This document shows positions 53,038 through 64,000 of a DNA stretch of 64,000 nucleotides, piece after piece. Below the pieces are notes generated by a model. The model made no database searches. It had not been told where the DNA came from and saw only the letters and a program-made list of their open reading frames with translations. Source of the DNA: Hygrophila difformis (Eukaryota > Streptophyta > Magnoliopsida > Lamiales > Acanthaceae); NCBI GenBank assembly GCA_030278955.1, contig JAOANR010000005.1, forward strand, positions 1,159,431 through 1,223,430, read 5' to 3'. A program made the position numbers and the translations under genes. The first letter of the stretch is position 1, and each line of letters begins with the position of its first letter.

Positions 53038-56000
53038 ACCAAAACGAGTAAAGATTTGCTTTTCAAAAATTTAATCACTTGTTTAGCATCATTTAAAGCA
53101 CATGATTCAGCTTCTACCCATTTTGATACATACTCTACAGCAACAAGAATATACAATTTCCCATTAGATGGTGGAAATGGACCTATGAAATCAATTCCCC
53201 ACAAATCAAACAACTCAACAGGCATATTTCCTTTTAATGGCATTTCATCCCTTTTAGTGATATTACCAGCCCTTTGACATACATCACATTTTAGCACAAA
53301 TGATCTAGCATCACGATAAATATTAGGCCAATATAAACCACCTTCGAGTACCTTATGAGCTGTCCTATTCGGTCCAACATGTCCTCCTCCAAGTCCTTCG
53401 TGGCAAGCCTTTAATACTTTTTCAAAATCTTCATCAGGGATGCATCTCCTTACGATTTGATCTGAACAGAGTCTAAACAAATAAGGTTCATCCCAAATAA
53501 AATATTTAGCATCGGTTTTAAATTTTTGTTTCTGGTTATGCCATTTTAAATGATCAGGAATTACACCACATGCTAAATAATTCACAAAATCAGCAAACCA
53601 CGGATCAGAGGAAGTGTTATTTATTAAATATAAGTTTTCATCAGGAAATGCATCATTAATTAATCTTTCTTCCCCTTTTTCATGCTCAAGTCTAGATAGA
53701 TGATCAGCTACAGGATTTTCATCTCCTTTTCTATCTTTAATTTCCAAGTCAAATTCCTGTAACAATAATACCCATCTAATTAACCGTGGTTTAGCATCTT
53801 TCTTTGCAAACAGATATTTAATAGCAGCATGATCAGTGTAAACTACAGTTTTTGAGCCTATCAGATATGGTCTAAATTTTTCACATGCATAAACAACAGA
53901 TAAAAGTTCTTTTTCAGTGGTGGCATAATTTCTCTGTGCAGTATTTAAAGCCTGACTAGCATAATAAATAACATGAAGTTTCTTATCATTTCGTTGACCC
54001 AATACTGCTCCAACAGCAAAGTCACTAGCATCGCTCATGATCTCGAATGGCAAACTCCAGTTAGGTGGCTGAATAATTGGTGCTGTCACCAATGCTTCCT
54101 TGATCCTATTGAACGCCTCAATACACTCGTCAGTACAATCAAACTCAACATCTTTACATAGCAGCTTAAACAGAGGTAATGCAATTTTTGAAAAATCTTT
54201 TATGAACCTCCGATAAAATCCAGCATGTCCCAAAAAACTTCTCAAAGTTTTTAAATTATTAGGAGGTGGAATTTTTGCAATCACTTCTACTTTAGCCCTA
54301 TCAACATCAATGCCATTTTTAGAAATCCTATGTCCTAAGACAATACCTTCATTAACCATAAAATGACATTTTTCCCAATTAAGAACTAAATTTGACTCTT
54401 CACATCTAATCAGAACTTTCTCCAAGTTAATTAAGCATTTCTCAAAATCAGATCCGAATACAGAAAAATCATCCATAAATACCTCAATGCATGTCTCAAT
54501 TAAATCAGAAAATATAGACATCATGCATCTCTGAAATGTAGCTGGAGCATTACACAAACCAAATGGTATTCTCCTATATGCAAATGTACCGTAAGGACAT
54601 GTAAATATAGTTTTATCTTGATCCTCAGGTGCAATTGGAACTTGATTATAACCAGAATAGCCATCTAAAAAGCAATAAAACTCATGACCAGCTAAACGCT
54701 CTAGCATTTGATCAATAAAAGGCAGTGGGAAATGATCTTTCCTAGTCTTATCATTCAATCTCCTATAATCAATGCATACACGCCATCCAGTAGTAGGTCT
54801 AGTAGGTACTAATTCACCATTTTCATTTCTAATCACAGTCATACCTCCCTTTTTAGGTACTACTTGAACTGGACTCACCCACTGACTATCAGAGATAGGA
54901 TAGATAATACCTGCATCGAGTAGTTTAATAACCTCTGATCTTACAGCTTCTTGTAGATGTGGATTCAATCTCCTCTGGGGCTGTCTCACTGGCTTGTCAT
55001 CCTCCTCCATATAAATCCGATGTGTACACAATGCTGGACTCAGTCCCTTGATGTCAGCTATCGTCCAACCTATTGCTCTAACATGCTTACTCAACACTTG
55101 GGTTAATGCATTTAATTGATTATCATTCAATTTATTACTTGCAATAACAGGTAAAGTATCATTCTCACCAACAAAAACATACCTCAAATGTGATGGCAGC
55201 TCTTTCAATGTCAATGTATGTGGCTTTTCAACAGACGGGACTAACTTAAATTCTTCTATTGCACATGTTACTTGCACAGGTAATCCTCCATCACACTTAC
55301 TTTCAGCTAAGTCCTCACAACTCTCCACTAACTGCTCAAATTTCCTATAGGGACCGTGTCTAGCAAAGAACTCTCTCTCAATCACCTCATCCTCCTGATA
55401 GATAGCTGTGACTCTATTACACGGGTAGGTGTCAGAACTAGCGTGTTGTGTTTTAGTTGTCTTAGAAATGTCAAACGACACTTGTTCATTACCTACTTTA
55501 AGTGTAATTTTACCATCATCCATATCAACCATAGCCCTACCAGTTTGCAAAAATGGTCTACCTAAAATCAGAGGAATATCAATGTCTTTTTCCATATCAA
55601 GAACAACAAAGTCAACAGGGAAAATGAAGCTCTCAACTTGAACAGGAACATCTTCTACAATGCCTAAAGGAGTCCTAATAGATCTATCAGCAAGCTGTAA
55701 CTGCATCCTAGTAGGCTTCACAACTCCTACTCCTAGTTCTCTAAAGACATGTAGAGGCATCAGATTAATACTAGACCCGAGATCACACAGAGCTTTGTTG
55801 AATTCTTTAGTGCCAATAATGCACGGAATAGCATAACTCCCAGGATCTTTTTGTTTAATAGGTTGCCTTCTTTGTAAGATTGCACTGCATTCCCCCGTAA
55901 GTGTCACTTTCTCTTCATCATCAACACTCCTCTTTTTTGATAGAATTTCTTTTAAAAACTTAGCATACACAGGCATTTGTGCAATGGCATCAGAAAAAGG

Positions 56001-57218
56001 AATATCAATTCTTAAATTTTTAAAGACTTCTAAGAATTTGGCATAATCTTTATCTTCCTTAGCCCTCTTAAGACGCTGTGGATATGGAATAGGTGGCTGA
56101 TATGGCTTGACTGAGACAGCAGACTTTCCTTTACCCTTATCTTGTTCAACTCGAAGTTTCTCACTCTCCTTAGGCTCATCAGTGTTTTTATGCTGACTTT
56201 CTTTCTCTGTATCCTCATTTTGATCATCTATAGCATCAGCTAAAACCTCTGGATCATCTAAGGTAGGGTAAGGATTAGGTAATTCCTTTTTGTTCCTTAA
56301 AGTGATTGCTTTACATTGCTCTTTTGGATTAGGATCAAGCATGCTTGGTAGTGTTCCTTGCTGTCTATTTGAAGTATCCCTAGCAATTTGACCAACTTGT
56401 ACTTCTAAATTTCTCATTGAAGCTTGCATTTGCTGAATTGTTTGTTGTTGAGACACGATTGTGCTCATTAACTCTTTTAAATTGACCTCATCACTTCCTT
56501 GGTTTTGTTGCAGCTGTTGTTGAGGTTGAAAGTTCCTAGGCTGTTGGTTAGGGTAAAAAGGTTGATTCTGATTTCTGTTTTGATTATAGTTTTGGTTATG
56601 ATTTTGGTTTAGTGGATAAGATTGACGGTTGTTTTGTGGATAGGTGTTTTGTTGAAATTGAGAATTCTGATTTGGATAGAAGTTTTGATTTTGAGGACGG
56701 TTTTGGTTGTAGTTTTGCTGCCTATTTCCCATGTAGTTCACATCTTCCACTTGCTCCTCAGTCCCCTCACACTGCATAGTCTCTTGAAGTCCTTGATCAA
56801 GCAAGTGACAAGCTGATGACTCGTGAGATCCATGACAAATACCGCATCTCACAACTTTAGCTTGACCTTTCTTAAGTGTAGAAACCTCCCTCATTAAAGC
56901 ATCTAACTTAGAATCTATAGCAACTGCCTTTTCTACCTCATAGATTCCCCCTTTTGTTTTATTTCTAGCATTTTTCTTACCAGGAAATTTTTTCATATTA
57001 GAAATCTTTTTCTCTATGATTTCCTTAGCTCTAGAGGGTCCTATAGACAGAAACGAATCTCCAGCTGCTGCATCCAACAAGTTCCTCCAATGATCAATCA
57101 ACCCATTGTAGAAGAATTGCATCTGCTGCCAATCTTCAAAGCCATGATTCGGGCATCTCGCCAATAAAGTGTTATATCTATCCCATGCTTCAAGTAAAGT
57201 TTCACCCTCATCTTGCAC
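52944..57218 (-). pseudogene. Athila gag C-terminus, protease, RT, RNase H, integrase N-terminus
   Basis: A long frame of 1,424 codons. Residues 1-60 are gag core (DEGETLLEAWDRYNTLLARC). A Cys-His-like CGICHGSHESSACH (about 122-135) precedes a long Asn/Gln-rich low-complexity stretch (150-250). The protease has CDLGSSINLMPL (near 476), the Athila-type variant with Leu between Asp and Gly. RT shows WRVCIDYRRLN, IPFGLCNAPATFQRCM and the active site FMDDFSVFG (near 912). RNase H has MSDASDFAVGAVLG and YTDHAAIKYLF. Integrase begins with the HHCC finger (HEGLGGGHVGPNRT ... CDVCQRAG) and the first catalytic Asp (LWGIDFIGPFPP), then loses frame. A TAA at 57237-57239 cuts the frame from gag upstream. 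Confidence 0.93.
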
Positions 57219-57393
57219 AAATTCTTTGATTTTTTCTTATAATTCAATAACCTTGGATGGTGGGAAGAATTGTTCTAAGAAAGCTTCTAACATTTTATCC
57301 CAAGTAGTGATATCCCTTAATTGAAGTGAGTTGTACCAAGTTTTAGCTTTATCTCTGAGTGAAAACGAGAACAATCTCAACTTTTATTCATCA

Positions 57394-57888
57394 CTAGTAA
57401 CACCATTTATTTTTCACTGTGTCACAATAGTCCATAAAGTTCCTTATGTGTTCTACAGCATCATTAGTAGGTGCTCCATTATATTGATTAGCTTGAACCA
57501 TTGTGATTAGTGCAGGCTGAAGGGTAAAGCTTAAAGCATCTACATCTGGCCTTGGAGTTCTATTAAGCAGATTTCCACTAGTTCCTTGTAAGTGTTCTTC
57601 AATGGTCATTTCAGCTTGATCATCGTGCTCCAAATCACCGCCGTTACCTCCATTATTACCCTGATTATCATTATTATTCGCTGCCATGTTTAACCTATTG
57701 AACTGAGCAACTAATTGATTAGTTTGAATTGTTGAAACTCCAGTCGTTGGAGAATAGTCTTCTTCATCAGAGGATGAATTAATTAAAATTTCCAACTGAG
57801 CTGGTCTCCTACGTTTCCCTAATCTAATAGCTCTAAGAGTACGCTCAATTTCAGGATCATAAGCTATTTCTGCTTGTTTGCTTCGCAC
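57394..57888 (-). pseudogene. Athila gag N-terminus
   Basis: 164 codons from the ATG at 57888 (MRSKQAEIAYDPEIERTLRA). It is Asn/Gly-rich in the middle, then reaches the conserved gag start (VQANQYNGAPTNDAVEHIRN, FMDYCDTVK), after which an A-run indel near 57410 shifts the frame. Further stops follow before the next open frame at 57218. Basic N-terminus and position 110 bp after the primer site are as expected. Confidence 0.88.
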
Positions 57889-57994
57889 TGCAAATATTAA
57901 ATAAAATAAAGTAAAATAAGTAACAGTTAAATTAATATTTAACTTAATAGATTTAAATTAATAGACTAAAAACAATTAAAAATTCACAACAAAT

Positions 57995-58012
57995 TCCCCG
58001 GCAACGGCGCCA
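57995..58012 (-). promoter_or_regulatory. Athila tRNA-Asp-type primer-binding site
   Basis: Minus strand TGGCGCCGTTGCCGGGGA, six bases from the 5' LTR. This sequence is the common primer site of Athila-group elements. Confidence 0.92.
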
Positions 58013-58018
58013 AAAACT

Positions 58019-60143
58019 TGATGGGTGATTTTCACCACTCATATTTTACCACAAGCGGATGGTTGTCATCAAGTAATAAAAACCGGTGAATACCGGGTCG
58101 AACCCAAGGGAATTTCAGAATATTATTTCATTCCGGAGAAATTTTAATTGTTCTTAAGTTCATTAATTATATTTAACATACTTAAGATTCTGATTAATTC
58201 TAATGGTGATTTAATTAAAAATAGTGACGTTAAATTTAAAATAAAGCAAATTAAAATTATATTTAATAAGGATATAAATGGGAGATGCTTGTAATATTTT
58301 AAATATTGCCATCTTTATATAAAATTGAAATTGCATATTGATTTAGCATTTTCCAATGTCTAAAAAGATCAATTTCTTAAAATTAATTATTTTATAAAGA
58401 TTAAAAATATTATAATCTGCTAATAATCAAATTATGCTTAAACAGATTTCATGGAAGTTGATTAAATTATCTAACATTCTGCAATCATTATTCTAGGCTT
58501 AAATTTGAGTCTTTCCCAAGCTTACAAATTTTCCTATAGCAATTAAAAGGCACTTTTCATTTCCCAAATCATTGTGCACATGCCAGAATCCATTTATAAT
58601 GTAATTTATTCCCAATTCCGGTACTAAAATATTAATTCTACTTTTTATCTCCCGATTTAGCAAAGCAGAAGTCACAGAATTGAATTCTAACATTTAATTA
58701 TGCAGAACAGTGTAAATAATTTAACAATTATGGTAAAATAATAGCAAAACATGGTAAACTGGATTTAATTAATAGTATTAAAATGCAGACAGATTAGGAT
58801 TAATGCCAGATTACTAAAAATAGGGAATTAAGATTGATCGATCATTTCAGGCTTTAGCAGATTAATAATTTGGATAGCAGATTTAGCAAAAACGCAGAAT
58901 ATCGATTAATTTAATAGTATCTAACATATAATTCTAATACAGATTCTAACATCATAGCAGATTTATCCATTTTGAGCGATCAAAACAGATTACACTAACT
59001 TAATCGATTAAACAGCAGATTAATACCAAAACATAGAATTTCATGTCTACCATTTATACAGAATAGCGTTGAATCTAGAGTAGGCATAATCGGACATTTT
59101 ATCATAATTCCAGATTCCAATAGGAAACATCGATATATTATGTTACTTCCATAAAAGATAAATTCGTACTTCAAAGTAATTCTGAACTCCCGTTCTAGAA
59201 CACTTCTAACACGAACAATACAGAAATCCGTCTACAAATTAAGAACATGATAGCAGATTACATTTAGAGGCAAATTCAATTCATTACAAAGCAAGAAAAA
59301 GAAAGGCAACACCTATGATAAGAAGAACTCGATCAGAACAGCATTCTGGCCAATTCCTCCGGCTTGATTTTGTGTTTCCGGCCTTCTTCTCCCATTTTCC
59401 AGATGATTTCAGAGAGTTTCTGTCGATGAATGGTAAGTCTTGTCTGAAGAAATGACGAAAACGGACCTTAAAACCGTGTTCGGGAGGTTAGAAAACTGCT
59501 CAACCGCAACTGTGGCGCAAAAAGTGGCGCTCGGAAGAGGTTTTCGGCGCCACCAAGGAGCTGCGGCGCATACGGAGATTTTCCGAATTTTCGAAAGTGG
59601 CGCAAAAAGTGGCGCAGAAGGGCACTTTTATGCGCCGCCAAGAAGGTGCGGTGCATTCTGACAATTTCCCAAATTTTACCCTGCGGCGCATTTTGTGGCG
59701 CTCCGGAGCAGTTTTAGGCGCCACCAAGCTATTGTGGCGCATCCTGAAGCTTTTTCCATCCGAAATTTTCCCAAGTGTTGAGGTGGCGCATAAAGTGGCG
59801 CTGGAGAGCATTTTTATGCGCCGCCATGCCTATGTGGCGCATTCTGGAGCCTTCCAGTGTTGAAAATTCCAAATTTTGCATCCTTTGACCTCCGAATATC
59901 TTCTTTCTTCATTTTAATGCCTGAAACATCATTGCAATATATTAGAATTGCCGAAGTCTTATTAAAAAGCATAAAACAAGGTAAATTGGGCTTGGATAAG
60001 CTCAATTTAACCGGTCTTATTAATATTTACACATTACATGAAATATACACTAAAAAGCAGTAAAATAAGGTCTCATGCATGCAATTTAGGTTCATTTTAT
60101 CATAATTTAAGCTTATTTAAATGTGGTTTCACAGGGTGCATCA
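58019..60143 (-). repeat. Athila 5' LTR
   Basis: 2,125 bp, directly following the primer-site spacer and followed by the ACTTC duplication. It contains the matching GGCGC array at 59512-59846. Confidence 0.96.
59512..59846. repeat. GGCGC-box tandem array in the 5' LTR, four units
   Basis: Same four units as in the 3' LTR with a few substitutions. In element sense it lies about 300-630 bp into the LTR, where U3 promoter elements would be expected. Confidence 0.92.
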
Positions 60144-60148
60144 ACTTC

Positions 60149-62044
60149 TAAACACAAACATTTCCCATAATGCATACATGCACCAATGTGCATTCAGAAA
60201 ATAAAACACTAATATCATTGGTTTGGGCACCACAGTAGGTTTCGTTTAACACCGCACATACCTCATTCTCTGGCTGCCAGCTTCCTTGTTCATCACAGTC
60301 ATCTTGCCAAAAGACATCCTAACCCTTCTCCTCGGACTGAAAAATATCGCCGGAATCTTCTCCAAAGCCCCTGCCCGTACCCTCGTCTCTTCCTTACCAA
60401 AGCATGAAGAAACCCACCCCTATTCCTTCTGTGATCGGCTGAAAATGTGGTAACAAACCCTAACCCTTTCCATCTTCAAAACCGAGCTCCTTACCGTTGT
60501 TTTGCTCTCAAAACCGTCTTCCCACAAAGGTATTTCGCGCGAAGAGAAGTTCCCAAAGAAGCCAGGAAACCCACATAATGCATTGGGAGTGTGGAGGGTT
60601 TTTTACCCATATTTGTGTAAGGAGAAAGGAGGAGAGTGAATTGTAATGATGACAAGTCATGTCACATGCTTTTTGCTGCCAAAAAGTAAGGGTAGTAAGG
60701 TAATTTCATAACTTATTATGTTATTGCTTTTCTTTTATGTAATAGGGATTAAAGTGAAATGTATTTTAGATATAGGTACTAATACATGATAGAAAGAGTA
60801 TGCGGGGATTTAATTTAAATTCTTTTAATGGAGGGGGATTTAACTTCAAAAACCCCTTAAATTAAGTCATGTTGGGTAATCTACCCTACTCTCACATCTC
60901 TAGGTCCTAGTGAACAATATTTTGAATTTGAGAAAGATAATTTTATAATTAAGATGAGAGAAAATTGTAAAGAATTTATAATTGGACTTAGAAAAATAAA
61001 TAAATAAATAAATAGTCTAAGATAATTAAATAGTATATATAATAAGAAAAAACCCAAAAAAAAATCAAAATTTTGGTAAAAAAAACAAATTTTGGTGAGG
61101 CATGGGCCCACCCAGGCTCCTTAATGCGTTCGTCTCAGTTTGTGATATGATTGAAAGTTTGTAACAGATTAAAAATTTCATTACAAAACTATGCCTATGC
61201 ACCATCCTTATAAATATAATAAAAATTATCTAGACATCATATATTCACTTTACCATTACAAAATGAGTCTGCTCCAACACATTCTACTCCATCCGGAATA
61301 TGCACGCCAATGGACTCCCTCTCTCCCTTGAGTCAAACAATGATTGTGGATAGCCGCCTACCTAGTGGTACATGTATATATATACATAGCCTAGAGTTTT
61401 GAGTTTCAATCTTTTAATTTTATGTTTCTCACTAATTCAATACTGTTGAACATAAACTTTGTAGAGGACGAAGGCCTCTTCTTTGATTGACAATATCAGA
61501 TGAATTACAAGGAATTGATGAAAGAAAGCTTACAGAAAACTAAAATGCAAAAAGGAATAACGAAAACAAATAACAGGGAATGAAATACATAAAAATTAAA
61601 GAATAAAAAGTGCAGTTTCTTGTGTGAGTTGTCGGGCGCCCCAAGTGAGAATCCCTTCGACTTTTATAAGCGGAGCCCCTCCAACCGTCAGACACCCCAC
61701 GACCTCTTCTAGGACACCTGTCTTCACACCACCCTCTTGCTGGCACTCAAATGGACGCCTTCAGGACACCTATCTCCATGCGCTGGCACCCAAAAGACAC
61801 ATCCAAGGACCGTTCCTGTCGTCTTCTCATGAGTCCCGGGCTTTCACGTGCAAATTGGGCCAAAATTTAATGGGCCACTAATTTTAATTGGTTAACAGAT
61901 GCCCCCCTTGCGCAATTTGTCTGTTAGGGTTTTCAGACGAATTTGCGCATTTTTGACCTAGGCCTGGCCCATTAAATCTTTATAAAAAGGCACGATCACT
62001 AGAGGACAAAAATTTTTACGTCATTTTTTTCGAATTCTTCCCTC
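60149..62044. other. Intergenic DNA right of the Athila element
   Basis: No gene that I can support. 60240-60540 is C-rich, with a CGCGCG patch near 60537. 60590-60860 has A/T-rich phrases that loosely mirror 28.53-28.72 kb in inverse orientation. A TATA-like TATAAAAAGG at 61981-61990 precedes the GCCGCC-rich block and could be a promoter. Confidence 0.5.
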
Positions 62045-63963
62045 TTGCCGGTCACGTTCATAGCTCGTCAAAGCATCGCCGGACCACCCACCAGTCTAAC
62101 ACTCAAGCCGCCACTTGGATCTCCCTGGCCGCCACCTTGTGCATGCCAGCCGCCACAGAGACCGTCTCGGCCGCCATCTTTGCGTGCCAGGCCGCCACCC
62201 TCACCTTTTTGGCCGCCATCCATGTGTGTTTGGGCAGCTGCGATTATACTCTGCCAACCTTAGTTTGAGCCGCCACCCTAAGATCACCAGCCGCCGCAAA
62301 GGGGTCCCTGGCCGCCCTCACGCCCTCAAGAACGCATCTTCTTGGCCGCCCTCAAAAACGCACCAGCCGCCACAAACAGGAGGTTGGCCGCCACTTGCTT
62401 TTCTCCAGCCACCATGCAAGTTCGCTCGGCTTCGGCCGCCATTACTTCGATCCGGGCCGCCACTGATCACCCCCCCAGCCGCCATCGAGGAGCCTCTAGC
62501 CGCCAATATGTGCGAAGAAGCAGCTGCCATGAATTCTGCTCAGCCGCCGCCAAGCACCTCCCAGCCGCCACCGAGGGAGCTTCAACCTTCACGTGTGATG
62601 GCCTCCCAGGTTAGTGTCGTGCTTCCCGGCTTATTCAATTCTGCTAGTTGTGTTATATTCGATCCATATGCTTCATTGTTCATACACTACTGCATGACTT
62701 ATTATTCGATGGCTTAGGATAGGATCGTCAAACCATGCTTTTCTTGATCTTTCTTCCATGACCATGATGACTTAGAACTTTAATAAACAAACTAAGGTTC
62801 ACGGATTTGTGCCTACCTTAATCGCATATTATCTTGCTGCTTAATAGATGACTTAGGCTAGGCCAACCCTTACAGCGTAGTATTATGTTGCGTGGTGACT
62901 TAGGATTTACAAGCACAGTTTACACCACCCTTAGACGCCACTTTGTCACACTTGGCCGTCATTATGCTTGCCTTGGCCGCCATTCTGCTTGCCTTGGCCG
63001 CCACCTGAAAGGCTCCGGCCGCCATCCAAGAGGGATCCGACCGCCCATTAGCACCTCTTGGCCGCCACTTGCACTTATGATGGCGTCGCATGTTTGAATC
63101 TTGTCATTCAATAACTTAGATAATTCTAGTCTCACCAACTTCGTTATTTGATGACTTAGACCCTAATAAACAGACTGACTCACGCTTCGCATGTTAGCTT
63201 GCTGTTTAATAGATGACTAGGCTCAATGAATTCCTTACGACATAGTATTAGGTTGTTCGATGTCTTAGGATTCAGCAACACAACTTACACCAGTTTGTTG
63301 AGCCACAGCCTCAGGCCGCCATTTCAGCCGCCAGGGCCATAGGGCCGTCACTCAGGGCACTCCGGCCGCCCAGGATAAGCCTTTAGCCGCCAAAATGGGC
63401 ACGCTGATCGCCAATGTGATTGTGACCAACCATGTTCGTCTCGTCTCTTGGCTCGTTAACTATATTGATGATTGACTAAATTCATCTAACTTCGGTTGTT
63501 TTAATAACTTAGCACTTAGTAGACACACTTAGCAGGATAATTCGCCTTCTTTGATCGAATATTGCTTTGTTTACTTGATGATTTAGGATTTGGCGAAACA
63601 ACCTACACCATCCGCCACTGAGGCCGCCACTGTGAGACCTTGGCCGCCACTGGAGAGGCCTTAGCCACCACTCTCAACGCCCAGGCCGCCAAGGAAGGTA
63701 CTTCAACCGCCACCCTCCATACCCGGGCCGCCACTGAGGGTGCTTCAGGCACTGTTGCTTCGTGCTCGGCCACTACTCAGGTTGGTTTTGCTGCATAACG
63801 CTTCCATTGTTTATTTTATCCCATCAACATTTCATGACATAAGTTCTGACGGGACTCCTCCATGCAGGCTGCCACTTCTCATGCCCAGGCCGCCACTGAG
63901 ACGCCTTCAACCGCCACTTCGCAGCCCTTAGGTACTGTTGCTCCGCGTCCGGCCACAGTTCAG
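62045..63963 (+). repeat. GCCGCC-rich tandem array with exon-like blocks, truncated at the window edge
   Basis: GC-rich blocks full of GGCCGCCAC/CAGCCGCCA (62045-62609, 62935-63085, 63315-63415, 63605-63780, 63867-63963) alternate with AT-rich segments of shared text. The phrase TAGGATT followed by ACACC recurs at 62901, 63266 and 63594, giving periods of 365 and 328. Blocks end at CAG/GT sites (62609/62610, 63780/63781, 63963/63964), and one begins after CATGCAG at 63866. One frame of the later blocks encodes Ala/Thr-rich peptide with AATEGAS-like phrases that recurs in the first block. It could be a decayed repeat-protein gene or a transposon-internal satellite. Confidence 0.6.
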
Positions 63964-64000
63964 GTACATTTCGATCTCAACTCTTTCGAACACTCATAAA

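Larger units (their letters stand above)
42330..60143 (-). mobile_element. Giant Athila-type Ty3/gypsy element with two accessory ORF modules
   Basis: 17,814 bp, bounded by LTRs of 2,128 and 2,125 bp that start TGATGGG and end TGCATCA, with target duplication ACTTC at 42325-42329 and 60144-60148. The minus-strand primer site TGGCGCCGTTGCCGGGGA (57995-58012) is the tRNA-Asp-type site typical of Athila. Order in element sense: 5' LTR, gag, PR-RT-RH-IN, then 7.8 kb with two paralogous accessory ORFs, each preceded by a GGCGC repeat array, then the 3' LTR. Gag and integrase carry frameshifts and stops. The LTRs differ at more than ten places on inspection, so it is older than the Tekay element. 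Confidence 0.95.

Noticed and set aside
62115..62717. 200-codon Pro/Arg/His-rich ORF
   Set aside because: It is one of several frames left open by the GCCGCC repeats; the Ala/Thr frame shows better continuity between blocks.

Overview
This is nuclear DNA from a flowering plant, probably a eudicot. The evidence is two intact plant genes (a zinc-ribbon/RING-H2 E3 ligase and a small EF-hand protein), Ty1/copia and Ty3/gypsy elements with plant-type tRNA primer sites, Stowaway, hAT and Mutator-like non-autonomous elements, a tRNA-derived SINE and an endogenous plant pararetrovirus. The species cannot be told from the sequence. There is no prokaryotic content, rRNA, true tRNA gene or CRISPR array.

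Layout. 1-1105 is intergenic with microsatellites. 1111-6593 is a Ty1/copia element on the minus strand, with LTRs I read as identical and 5-bp target duplications, but a broken integrase. 6599-15500 is the only genic part: a RING-H2 gene (10522-11562, minus) and an EF-hand gene (13596-14018, minus), surrounded by small DNA transposons whose ends and target duplications can be read to the base. About 15530-24135 is one near-complete genome-length copy of a caulimovirid (endogenous pararetrovirus, plus strand). 24.2-32.0 kb is intergenic with a Mutator-like inverted-repeat element (25050-26107), a SINE with an 18-bp target duplication (27481-27657), a mini-CACTA, a Stowaway MITE and a higher-order tandem repeat (29618-31600). 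32022-41700 is a very young Tekay/Del-type Ty3 element (minus). 42330-60143 is a giant 17.8-kb Athila-type Ty3 element (minus). 60.2-64 kb is intergenic, ending in a GCCGCC-rich tandem array with exon-like blocks.

Most interesting points. (1) The pararetrovirus has an unusual gene order: tRNA-iMet primer site, three small ORFs, coat protein, movement protein fused to a retropepsin, then a second retropepsin fused to RT-RNase H, then a P4/transactivator-like ORF. The ORFs are chained by ATGA stop-start overlaps. (2) The Tekay element has intact gag and pol separated by a 76-nt segment with GT-AG ends. Its removal joins gag to pol in frame at the conserved protease start, which looks like a regulatory intron. 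A second intron candidate ends immediately before the gag ATG. The two LTRs differ by about one substitution and a 12-bp repeat indel. (3) The Athila element carries two paralogous accessory ORFs after pol, each preceded by its own copy of a GGCGC-box repeat array that is also in the LTRs. This suggests duplicated regulatory-plus-coding modules inside one retrotransposon.

Reading-frame damage in the pararetrovirus and the Athila element is mostly TGA, TAG or TAA nonsense codons plus indels in A-runs. Much of the nonsense fits C-to-T change at methylated cytosines. The pararetrovirus and Athila pol are therefore read as degraded copies, whereas the Tekay element looks potentially competent.
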